Below are positions 1 to 5,471 of a stretch of DNA of 12,716 nucleotides, piece by piece (the stretch's first letter is position 1; every line of letters begins with the position of its first letter). Origin of the DNA: Treponema sp. UBA1798 (lineage in GTDB: Bacteria; Spirochaetota; Spirochaetia; Treponematales; Treponemataceae); contig DCFS01000310.1 of assembly GCA_002319875.1 (NCBI GenBank), forward strand, positions 1 to 12,716. Direction: 5' to 3'. Below the pieces are notes generated by a model. The model had not been told where the DNA came from, ran no database searches, and saw only the letters and a list, made by a program, of their open reading frames with translations. The translations under genes were made by a program, and so were the position numbers.

Positions 1-161
1 CTAAGATAAATATAAGCCCTGCGGCAGTTGTTGTCAGCGGAAATAAAATCAAGTGCTTCCTGGAGATTTTTAAAGTCAGCCTTCCCGTAATCAGCAACAC
101 TGACACATAAAATTCCATTTTTTCTGCAATTTTTATGTTTTATATGGAAGAGAACAGACAA
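1..161 (-). CDS. Probable pectinesterase (carbohydrate esterase family 8), N-terminal part only
   Basis: This gene is cut by the left edge, and only about 53 residues are visible. The stretch VSVADYGKADFKNLQEALDF followed by ISADNNCRRAYIYL matches the opening of CE8 pectinesterases, where an xDGxGDFKTIQEAID-type motif leads into the first beta-helix strand (IYI). The family demethylates pectin by removing methyl esters from homogalacturonan. The start is uncertain. A TTG at 161 has a strong ribosome binding site (GGAGG at 169-173, spacing 7). In-frame ATGs at 179 and 188 have none. The frame is open back to the stop of the GH105 gene and is the same frame as that gene. The catalytic Asp and Arg residues lie beyond the window. 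Position directly after GH105 fits a pectin locus. The family call comes from motif recognition and not from a search. Confidence 0.66.
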   Translation of the reverse strand, partial: MSVLFHIKHKNCRKNGILCVSVADYGKADFKNLQEALDFISADNNCRRAYIYL

Positions 162-248
162 TGCAATACCTCCGCTCATGATACCCATGCTTTCAATACC
201 GGTAAATATACTGTATAAGTCCCTGTGATTTCCAGAATGTACTTTTAT

Positions 249-1379
249 TCATACCGATTCAGCTTCAATAGATGCCAGAATAAAAGGCCCGACACCTTTA
301 AAGTCATCAGAAACGACAGCCTCCTTTACGTAATACTCGTACGAGCCGTCACGATAAGGATTACCGCCAAGCCCCGCGACACTGCATATTCCTGCCAGAT
401 GCAGGCTGCCTTCCGCGTCACCGGAAATACGGGAACAGAGCCCTTCATATCCTTTTCCGGCAGCATCCAGGAGCATCTTTTTGTCTGATCCTGACTTTTC
501 CCGGAGCCATCCGGTACGTACCATCTTATAAAGAAAATAGACAAACATTGCAGACGCAGATGTTTCCGGGTAATTTTTCACTCTGCCCGGCATATCAAGA
601 ATCTGATACCACAAGCCTGTTTTTTTATCCTGAACCGAAAGAACGGGCACAACAAGGGAATTTGCAATTTCCAGGAGCTTTATTCTCTGTGAGTAATGCA
701 CTTCAGTATCGGGAATCCAGTCGAGCACATCAAGGACAGCCATGCAAAACCAGCCCAGCGCCCTTCCCCAGAAATGAGGCGAACAGCCTGTTTCAGGATC
801 GGCCCACAACTGCTTACAGGATTCGTCCCAGGCATGATAAAGAAGTCCGCTGGACGCATCGTGTGTATGTGAATACACCAGTTCAAACTGATGTACAATA
901 TCTTCAAAATCAGCATCACATCCGAATTCAGCAGCATAGCGTGCATAAAAAGGTCCGGCCATATAAAGACCGTCAAGCCACATCTGCCACGGATATATTT
1001 TTTTATGCCAGAAACCCCCGCTCTGCGTACGCGGCTGGCTGCGCAGCTGGCCGCGCAGAGTTTCTATAGCATTTCTGTATTTTATATCACCGGTATCTTT
1101 ATAAAGATCAAAAAGGTGTTTCCCCGGATTTATCTGATCAAGATTGAATTCGTCCGGTTTATATGAGTTTATCGTTCCATCAGGATTGATTTTCGTATCA
1201 TACATACTTTTTACCCATGCAGAAAAATCCGGACGTCCGGATTTTTTGCCGGCAGCATAGATACTCTGTAAAACAAGTCCATGCTCATAATGCCAAAGCA
1301 CCTGACCGGGGAAATACCGTTTCATCACCGAAAGAGACATTTTTACGGATACGGGATCTTTCTGTATGCCCGATGTCAT
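249..1379 (-). CDS. Glycoside hydrolase family 105, unsaturated rhamnogalacturonyl/glucuronyl hydrolase (YteR/YesR type)
   Basis: The family removes the unsaturated uronic acid (4,5-unsaturated sugar left by pectate or rhamnogalacturonan lyases) from oligosaccharides by a hydration mechanism, usually in the cytoplasm. The product is 376 residues, close to the family length of about 370. Recognisable blocks are PWQMWLDGLYM (130-140), with D136 equivalent to the catalytic Asp of YteR; YHAWDE (181-186); HFWGRALGW (202-210); ETSASAMFVYFL (272-283); and DGSYEYYV (344-351). No signal peptide is seen, which supports action inside the cell on imported oligosaccharides. I chose ATG 1379 over an upstream ATG at 1412 because AGGAG lies 7 bases before it and the extra 11 residues look unrelated. 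The gene follows the binding protein across a structured spacer and abuts the pectinesterase. Exact substrate (rhamnogalacturonan or other glycan) cannot be read from sequence alone. Confidence 0.93.
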   Translation of the reverse strand: MTSGIQKDPVSVKMSLSVMKRYFPGQVLWHYEHGLVLQSIYAAGKKSGRPDFSAWVKSMYDTKINPDGTINSYKPDEFNLDQINPGKHLFDLYKDTGDIKYRNAIETLRGQLRSQPRTQSGGFWHKKIYPWQMWLDGLYMAGPFYARYAAEFGCDADFEDIVHQFELVYSHTHDASSGLLYHAWDESCKQLWADPETGCSPHFWGRALGWFCMAVLDVLDWIPDTEVHYSQRIKLLEIANSLVVPVLSVQDKKTGLWYQILDMPGRVKNYPETSASAMFVYFLYKMVRTGWLREKSGSDKKMLLDAAGKGYEGLCSRISGDAEGSLHLAGICSVAGLGGNPYRDGSYEYYVKEAVVSDDFKGVGPFILASIEAESV

Positions 1380-1411
1380 AACTCCACTCCTGCACAGAAC
1401 CGGAATCACCA

Positions 1412-1433
1412 ATCCCGCTGTCCGCAGCGGGAT
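1412..1433. repeat. Perfect 9-bp hairpin upstream of the GH105 gene
   Basis: ATCCCGCTG (1412-1420) pairs perfectly with CAGCGGGAT (1425-1433) around a 4-base loop TCCG. It lies about 20 bases upstream, in transcription order, of the GH105 ribosome binding site. There is no following T-run on the minus strand. The CAGCGGG part recurs at 1536-1542, so it is probably a fragment of the same repeat family. Confidence 0.75.
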
Positions 1434-1437
1434 ATGG

Positions 1438-1517
1438 AGTTCTCTAAAGGTATTGCACTCGGGATTTAATACCCTCTATACGCCCTATGGGCGGGGTATT
1501 AAACCCTCCGCACGAAT
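1438..1517. repeat. Nested palindromic repeat, copy 1
   Basis: This 80-base unit is repeated at 1548-1627 with 77 of 80 bases identical; the differences are at 1454, 1476 and 1477. Inside it, TTTAATACCC (1465-1474) pairs with GGGTATTAAA (1494-1503). Within that, CGCCC (1481-1485) pairs with GGGCG (1489-1493) around a TAT loop, leaving a 6-base bulge on one side. The unit encodes no plausible protein. It resembles dispersed palindromic elements (REP or miniature mobile elements), but without the rest of the genome the copy number is unknown. Confidence 0.85.
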
Positions 1518-1549
1518 CTGCGAACCCTCCGCACGCAGCGGGTTCGCAG
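1518..1549. repeat. Perfect 10-bp hairpin between the two palindromic repeat copies
   Basis: CTGCGAACCC (1518-1527) pairs with GGGTTCGCAG (1540-1549) around a 12-base loop. It fills the gap between the two 80-base copies, and its right arm overlaps the first two bases of copy 2. It appears to be part of a composite repeat and does not look like a terminator. Confidence 0.75.
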
Positions 1550-1627
1550 TTCTCTAAAGGTATCGCACTCGGGATTTAATACCCTTCATACGCCCTATGG
1601 GCGGGGTATTAAACCCTCCGCACGAAT
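1548..1627. repeat. Nested palindromic repeat, copy 2
   Basis: This is the second 80-base copy, exactly 110 bases from the first. The same nested stems are preserved (1575-1584 with 1604-1613, and 1591-1595 with 1599-1603). Two of the three differences from copy 1 fall in the unpaired bulge and none breaks a stem. That pattern is compatible with a selected or self-copied structure, although three changes are too few to prove it. Confidence 0.85.
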
Positions 1628-1632
1628 AAAAA

Positions 1633-1700
1633 ACCGGCGGCAGCCGCAAGGGACACTCAGATCCCTTTAAAGAAAAGTTTTCTTTACGAACACCGCCGGT
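1633..1700. repeat. Branched inverted repeat (outer stem enclosing two hairpins)
   Basis: The outer stem ACCGGCGG (1633-1640) pairs with CCGCCGGT (1693-1700). Enclosed are AAGGGA (1648-1653) with TCCCTT (1662-1667) around an 8-base loop, and TAAAGAAAA (1668-1676) with TTTTCTTTA (1678-1686). Together they can fold as a three-way junction in either DNA strand or in RNA. Function is unknown. Confidence 0.6.
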
Positions 1701-1705
1701 ATCTT

Positions 1706-1731
1706 TCACATACAGCTTACTATGTATGTGA
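1706..1731. repeat. Long-stem hairpin D (9 bp)
   Basis: TCACATACA (1706-1714) pairs perfectly with TGTATGTGA (1723-1731) around the 8-base loop GCTTACTA. Its last base is shared with the first base of the next hairpin, so the two are directly abutted. Confidence 0.8.
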
Positions 1732-1769
1732 GTCACTTTCAAAAGTCTGCTAACTTTTTGAAAGTGACT
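1731..1769. repeat. Long-stem hairpin C (14 bp)
   Basis: AGTCACTTTCAAAA (1731-1744) pairs perfectly with TTTTGAAAGTGACT (1756-1769) around an 11-base loop. The inner stem TTTCAAAA/TTTTGAAA and the GTCTG in the loop are shared with hairpin A, suggesting the two are related copies. Confidence 0.85.
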
Positions 1770-1771
1770 TT

Positions 1772-1817
1772 ATAGAATTTTTCAAATCCTTATATTACAA
1801 CTATTTGAAAATTCTAT
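1772..1817. repeat. Long-stem hairpin B (15 bp with one bulge)
   Basis: ATAGAATTTTTCAAAT (1772-1787) pairs with ATTTGAAAATTCTAT (1803-1817), leaving a single bulged T. The loop is a 15-base AT-rich stretch. The TTTCAAA/TTTGAAA core is shared with hairpins A and C. Confidence 0.8.
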
Positions 1818-1833
1818 CATTACATCTAAAGTT

Positions 1834-1867
1834 GCGTTTTCAAAACTCGTCTGACTTTTGAAAACGC
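1834..1867. repeat. Long-stem hairpin A (12 bp), just after the binding-protein stop
   Basis: GCGTTTTCAAAA (1834-1845) pairs perfectly with TTTTGAAAACGC (1856-1867) around the 10-base loop CTCGTCTGAC. In transcription order it begins 20 bases after the stop codon of the binding-protein gene. A stem in that position could protect the 3' end of the importer mRNA, but no U-run follows, so termination is not supported. Confidence 0.82.
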
Positions 1868-1887
1868 CCCATGTATTTATTGTTTTT

Positions 1888-3480
1888 CTAGAAAAGCAGA
1901 CTGTTGGCTTTTGCATATGCAACGCCGTCAGCATTCCACTGTTCACCGCCTACCTTTTTGAATTCTGCAATCCATGCATTCCAGTTGGCCTTTGTAAGCT
2001 CACGCTTTCCTGTCAGGAATTCAAGGAGTCCCTGTTCAAGGAAACGTTTCAGGTCCGCATTCGGATTCGGAAGGGTATCACTGCCGACACACGGAGTCCA
2101 CTTGCGTGTCTGCATATCAAAAAGAACATCACCCGGATCCATGATCTTTCCTGACTTATCCGTCTTATAAGCCGGATAACGTGCCTGAATTTCGATGCCG
2201 CCGTTGTAATACACCATATTGCGCAACTGCGTAAGCGGTATCATTTCAGGAGCCGTATACGCTTTCGAAGGATCAGCAAGACCATTTACAGTCGGAACAC
2301 CTTTTTCATCAAGTTTATAGTTTACATCCCGTTCGCCCCAGCCGAGCAGATAATACCCTTCATCAGAGGACATCCATTCAAGCAGCTGTGCAATTTTTGC
2401 CTTCTTACCTTCCTTTGCAGCTTTTGCTGAAACTGCGTAAATACGATAATTGGCCGTATAAACACCGACAGCAGAATCGCCTTTTGGTCCTTTCGGCGGA
2501 TCAATAACTATCCATGATCCGTTCGGGAAATTTTCATCGAAAGGTTTGTAATTTGAAGCTGCGGCATAAGCAGCATTCTGCTCACGCATAATACCGAACT
2601 TGCCCTGTTTCCACGCAGCACGGAAATCATCTTTCTTGTAACTGAGCCAGTTAGGATCGATGACTTTCTGGTCAACCATCTGTTTGACATAGGACATTGC
2701 ATCAAAGTAAACAGGATTCAGAACATTCAGTCCCGGATTTTTCTTTGAAAGATTCCATGTACCGGCAACTCCGTATGCACCCATGACCGGGTCAAGACGG
2801 CGGCCCAGGCCCTCTTCAAAGTTATTAATTTCGATAAAAGCACCGTATCCGTAAGTATCATCTTTTCCGTCACCATCAGGATCCTTGAAGGTAAAGGCTT
2901 TCATCACATTCATCAGATCATCCGTCGTTGCAGGAGCCTTCATACCGACTTTATCAAGCCAGTCTTTGCGGATCAGGACACCTTCATTCTTTATGATGGA
3001 ACCCGGTGATGCAAGACCGTAAGATTTACCATTGATCGTGGTAAACTTGATACTGTCCTCGGTATAATGTGTCTTACAGCGGGCAGGCATAAGTTTATAC
3101 ATATCGCTGACATCAGCGATAAGACCCTGCTTGACAAGAATCTGCCATACCGGCCGGCGTACCATAAACAGATCAGGCAGCGCGTTTCCGGCTCCTGCTG
3201 CATTAATCTTTACGTCCTGATCATTTTCTGCCGAAGGCAGTGCTGTCAGTTTAAGATTAATGTTAAATTTGTCCTTGATAATCTTGAGCGCTTTCCAGTC
3301 TGCAGGCGGCGGACCGGCTTCCGTAGCAGCAGCACCGTACCATAGTTCTATGGTTACAGGCCCATTTGAAGCAGTGCTTGTACCCGTTCCGGTATCCTGC
3401 GAACCATTGGCAAAGACCGGAACAATCAGAGAAAAAGCCAGCAGAATCAGAACTGCCAGTTCATTCACCATTTGTCTCAT
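1888..3480 (-). CDS. Secreted solute-binding protein of an LplABC-type oligosaccharide ABC importer
   Basis: The product is 530 residues, the usual size of the large LplA/YtcQ-type family 1 binding proteins. Residues 1-24 form a signal peptide, with a hydrophobic run from about residue 8 and a probable cleavage after VFA (22-24). There is no cysteine near the cleavage site, so it is predicted to be a soluble periplasmic protein, unlike the lipoproteins of Gram-positive relatives. The mature start is a short Gly/Ser/Thr-rich linker. Then IELWYGAAA and a segment ending LPDLFMVRR give the typical first lobe. A calcium-site-like DPDGDGKDD stretch is present, as in many of these proteins. ATG 3480 is chosen over an ATG at 3513 because AGGAGG lies 5 bases upstream. 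It is the third gene of the importer set and likely binds pectin-derived oligosaccharides, which is inferred from the neighbours. Confidence 0.92.
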   Translation of the reverse strand: MRQMVNELAVLILLAFSLIVPVFANGSQDTGTGTSTASNGPVTIELWYGAAATEAGPPPADWKALKIIKDKFNINLKLTALPSAENDQDVKINAAGAGNALPDLFMVRRPVWQILVKQGLIADVSDMYKLMPARCKTHYTEDSIKFTTINGKSYGLASPGSIIKNEGVLIRKDWLDKVGMKAPATTDDLMNVMKAFTFKDPDGDGKDDTYGYGAFIEINNFEEGLGRRLDPVMGAYGVAGTWNLSKKNPGLNVLNPVYFDAMSYVKQMVDQKVIDPNWLSYKKDDFRAAWKQGKFGIMREQNAAYAAASNYKPFDENFPNGSWIVIDPPKGPKGDSAVGVYTANYRIYAVSAKAAKEGKKAKIAQLLEWMSSDEGYYLLGWGERDVNYKLDEKGVPTVNGLADPSKAYTAPEMIPLTQLRNMVYYNGGIEIQARYPAYKTDKSGKIMDPGDVLFDMQTRKWTPCVGSDTLPNPNADLKRFLEQGLLEFLTGKRELTKANWNAWIAEFKKVGGEQWNADGVAYAKANSLLF

Positions 3481-3505
3481 GTTTTCCTCCTTGATAAATA
3501 TTTCT

Positions 3506-3522
3506 GCCGGCATACAGCCGGC
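3506..3522. repeat. Hairpin in the gap before the binding-protein gene
   Basis: GCCGGC (3506-3511) and GCCGGC (3517-3522) flank ATACA and can form a 6-bp GC-only stem between the LplC-type permease stop and the ribosome binding site of the binding protein. It may mark an mRNA processing or stability point that allows higher expression of the binding protein than of the permeases. This role is inference. Confidence 0.55.
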
Positions 3523-3536
3523 TTATTAGAAACAGA

Positions 3537-4436
3537 TTAACCTTTAACACTTCCAAGCAGTGTTCCCTTGGTAAAATATTTCTGGATAAAAGGATATGCA
3601 AGAATCATCGGGATAGCCGACATAAAGACGCTTGCCGCTTTTATCGCAGAAATCGGCGCGTCGCCAAATGCATTGACTTCAACAAATTCATTCATGCCGC
3701 TCGCAATCAGGATATTCCGCAGCAGAATCGGAAGCGGCTGCAGGGAATTTTCATTCAGATACAGCATGGCATGAAGAAAGTTATTCCAGAACGATACACC
3801 GTAAAATAATCCTATCGTCAGTATAATCGGTTTTGAAAGCGGCAGTATAATCCGTACAAGGACATACCATTCCGGCGCTCCGTCGATACGGGCCGACTCC
3901 TTCAGGCTGTCCGGTATTCCCTCAAAAAAACCTTTCATGATCAGGCAGTTATATGTACTGATGGCACTTGGTAAATAAATGGCTGCCAGATGGTTCATAA
4001 GGCCCACACGGTTTACAACCAGATATGTCGGTATCAGACCGACATTAAACAGATAGGGTATCAGTACGAATGCAATAAGAATTTTCCGGCCGGGCAGACT
4101 GTGAATCGAAAGACAGTATGCCATCGGAATCGTAAGAATCAGTGATGTAACCACACCAAAAATCAGAATTTTCATGCTGTTGAAAAAAGCAAGGGCAAAA
4201 CCATTATTGCCAAGCAGTGCTTTATAGGCAGCCGTAGACCATTTCCAGGGCGGAAGGAACATTCCTTCCAGGTTGGAGCCGATAAACGTATTGGGACGGA
4301 ATGATTGTGTTACCGTACTCCATAAGGGAATAATGACCACAATCATCGTAAAGACCAGTATGACATCCAGCGCACGGTAAAACCATTTATCGGATGCAGG
4401 CATTCTTATAACAACAGCGGACGCTTTTTTACTCAT
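3537..4436 (-). CDS. ABC importer permease, LplC/CUT1 type
   Basis: Inner-membrane subunit of the oligosaccharide importer. It has 299 residues with about six hydrophobic segments, the first near 23-40 and the last near 265-283. The coupling (EAA) loop that contacts the ATPase is visible at 180-202, beginning SARIDGAPEWYVLV and ending ILPLSKP. The C-terminus TKGTLLGSVKG is typical of the LplC/YtcP branch. It starts 17 bases after the LplB-type gene and precedes the binding protein, so the three form one transcription unit. AGGAG lies 12 bases upstream of the start, a rather long spacing. No ATPase gene for this importer is in the locus. Such importers commonly share an MsmX/UgpC-type ATPase encoded elsewhere. 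Confidence 0.94.
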   Translation of the reverse strand: MSKKASAVVIRMPASDKWFYRALDVILVFTMIVVIIPLWSTVTQSFRPNTFIGSNLEGMFLPPWKWSTAAYKALLGNNGFALAFFNSMKILIFGVVTSLILTIPMAYCLSIHSLPGRKILIAFVLIPYLFNVGLIPTYLVVNRVGLMNHLAAIYLPSAISTYNCLIMKGFFEGIPDSLKESARIDGAPEWYVLVRIILPLSKPIILTIGLFYGVSFWNNFLHAMLYLNENSLQPLPILLRNILIASGMNEFVEVNAFGDAPISAIKAASVFMSAIPMILAYPFIQKYFTKGTLLGSVKG

Positions 4437-4453
4437 GATATTTTAAACTCCTA

Positions 4454-5383
4454 CTATAAAAGCGACGAGTCGGAGACCCGTTTGACCAGTTGGTTTGAGA
4501 AAGTAATAAGCAACAGACCTATTATTCCTTTAAAAATACCGACTGCCGTAGCAAGGGAAAACTGGAACTCAAGAAGGCCCTGGCGGTAAACCCAGGTGTC
4601 GATAATATCAGCGACGCTGTACACAGGAACTGAATACAACATAAACATCTGATCAAAACCCGCATCAAGGATCGTTCCAAGTTTTAACAGCACAACCATG
4701 AAAATAACAGGCCGTATGGAAGGCAGCGTTATATTCCAGGTCCGCTGCATCGCACTCGCTCCCTCCACCATTGCAGCTTCATACAACGCTGGATCTATAG
4801 CCATAAGTGCAGCTATAAAAATAATCGCGCTCCAGCCCATTTCCTTCCAGGCATCGGAAAGAATGACAATCCAGGGGAAAGCTTTTGTATCAGTAAGAAA
4901 CCCGACCGGCTGGCCACCGCAGGCCTTGATTATATCGTTTACGACACCGTCGCCCGGGGCAAGCAGAACAAGCAGAATACCATACATGATAACCCATGAC
5001 AGGAAATGCGGCAGATAGGTCAGCGTCTGGACAAATGAACGGAGCCATTTTCTCTGGCTTTCATACAGTACAATAGCAAGCAGAATGGAAAGAGGAACAC
5101 TTACAAACAGCTTGCCGAAACTGTAAAAAACAGTGTTGCGTAATAGTTCCCAAAAATAAAAAGAATGGAAAAAATCAACAAAATTTTTCATTCCGCACCA
5201 CGGGCTCCCGGAAACTCCTTCAAGTGCGTTAAAATCTTTAAATGCGATCTGTCCGTTCCAGATCGGAAAATATTTAAATATGATGTAATAAACTGAGGGA
5301 ATCAGCAGAATAACATAAATTGATTTGTGATGTTTGATTTCCTGCCATAATTTCCCTTTCCCGGCACGTTCTTGCTTCGTCAT
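4454..5383 (-). CDS. ABC importer permease, LplB/CUT1 type
   Basis: First permease of the importer, 309 residues. A hydrophobic first helix at about 21-40 (SIYVILLIPSVYYIIFKYFP) follows a positively charged cytoplasmic start. The coupling loop is at 202-222, starting EAAMVEGASAMQRTW and ending ITLPSIRP. FSNQLVKRVSD near the C-terminus is typical of the LplB/YteP branch. It pairs with the LplC-type protein to form the channel. GAGG lies 8 bases before the ATG. The gene begins 88 bases after the regulator stop. That gap has no strong terminator, so the importer may be read from the regulator transcript, from its own promoter, or both. Confidence 0.94.
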   Translation of the reverse strand: MTKQERAGKGKLWQEIKHHKSIYVILLIPSVYYIIFKYFPIWNGQIAFKDFNALEGVSGSPWCGMKNFVDFFHSFYFWELLRNTVFYSFGKLFVSVPLSILLAIVLYESQRKWLRSFVQTLTYLPHFLSWVIMYGILLVLLAPGDGVVNDIIKACGGQPVGFLTDTKAFPWIVILSDAWKEMGWSAIIFIAALMAIDPALYEAAMVEGASAMQRTWNITLPSIRPVIFMVVLLKLGTILDAGFDQMFMLYSVPVYSVADIIDTWVYRQGLLEFQFSLATAVGIFKGIIGLLLITFSNQLVKRVSDSSLL

Positions 5384-5471
5384 AAAATAACCTCACTGTC
5401 AGATTACTTCATAACACGGGAAAAAAAACGGCGGATTATTGGATTTTTCCGACTTTCGAAGCGTAAAAGGG

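Larger units (their letters stand above)
1380..1887. other. 508-base structured intergenic spacer, no gene seen
   Basis: This is the largest gap in the window. It separates the binding-protein stop from the GH105 start. Both strands carry only short frames that fall inside inverted repeats, so I call no gene. From left to right it holds a 9-bp hairpin (1412-1433), a nested palindrome copy (1438-1517), a 10-bp hairpin (1518-1549), a second nested palindrome copy (1548-1627), a branched structure (1633-1700), and four long-stem hairpins (1706-1867). Because the flanking genes are co-directional, a read-through transcript would carry nearly continuous secondary structure here. No stem is followed on the minus strand by a clean U-run, so a simple intrinsic terminator is not evident. 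The ribosome binding site of GH105 (1387-1391) sits just after the last hairpin in transcription order. Confidence 0.85.

Noticed and set aside
193..252. ATG overlapping the GH105 stop as the pectinesterase start
   Set aside because: That frame ends after 19 codons and does not continue into the pectinesterase-like residues.
548..1069. A 173-codon open frame on the plus strand
   Set aside because: It lies entirely antisense to the well-supported GH105 gene, has no recognisable domain and has low-complexity shadow composition.
1438..1627. Possible CRISPR array
   Set aside because: There are only two copies of 80 bases with a 30-base gap. The unit is a nested palindrome and no cas gene is near.
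1554..1742. Short minus-strand open frame (62 codons) in the spacer
   Set aside because: It is made wholly of the inverted repeats, so its codons reflect the repeat and not a protein. It has no ribosome binding site that I could support.
1633..1867. Integron attC site (chromosomal integrons occur in Treponema)
   Set aside because: No paired RYYYAAC/GTTRRRY core sites and no integrase were seen.
1834..1867. Rho-independent terminator after the binding-protein gene
   Set aside because: The stem is strong but AT-rich inside and is followed on the minus strand by AACTTTAG, with no U-run.
5384..5471. Terminator or promoter between regulator and LplB-type gene
   Set aside because: An 8-T run exists on the minus strand, but only a weak 4-bp stem precedes it. 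The TATGAA -10-like site has no matching -35.
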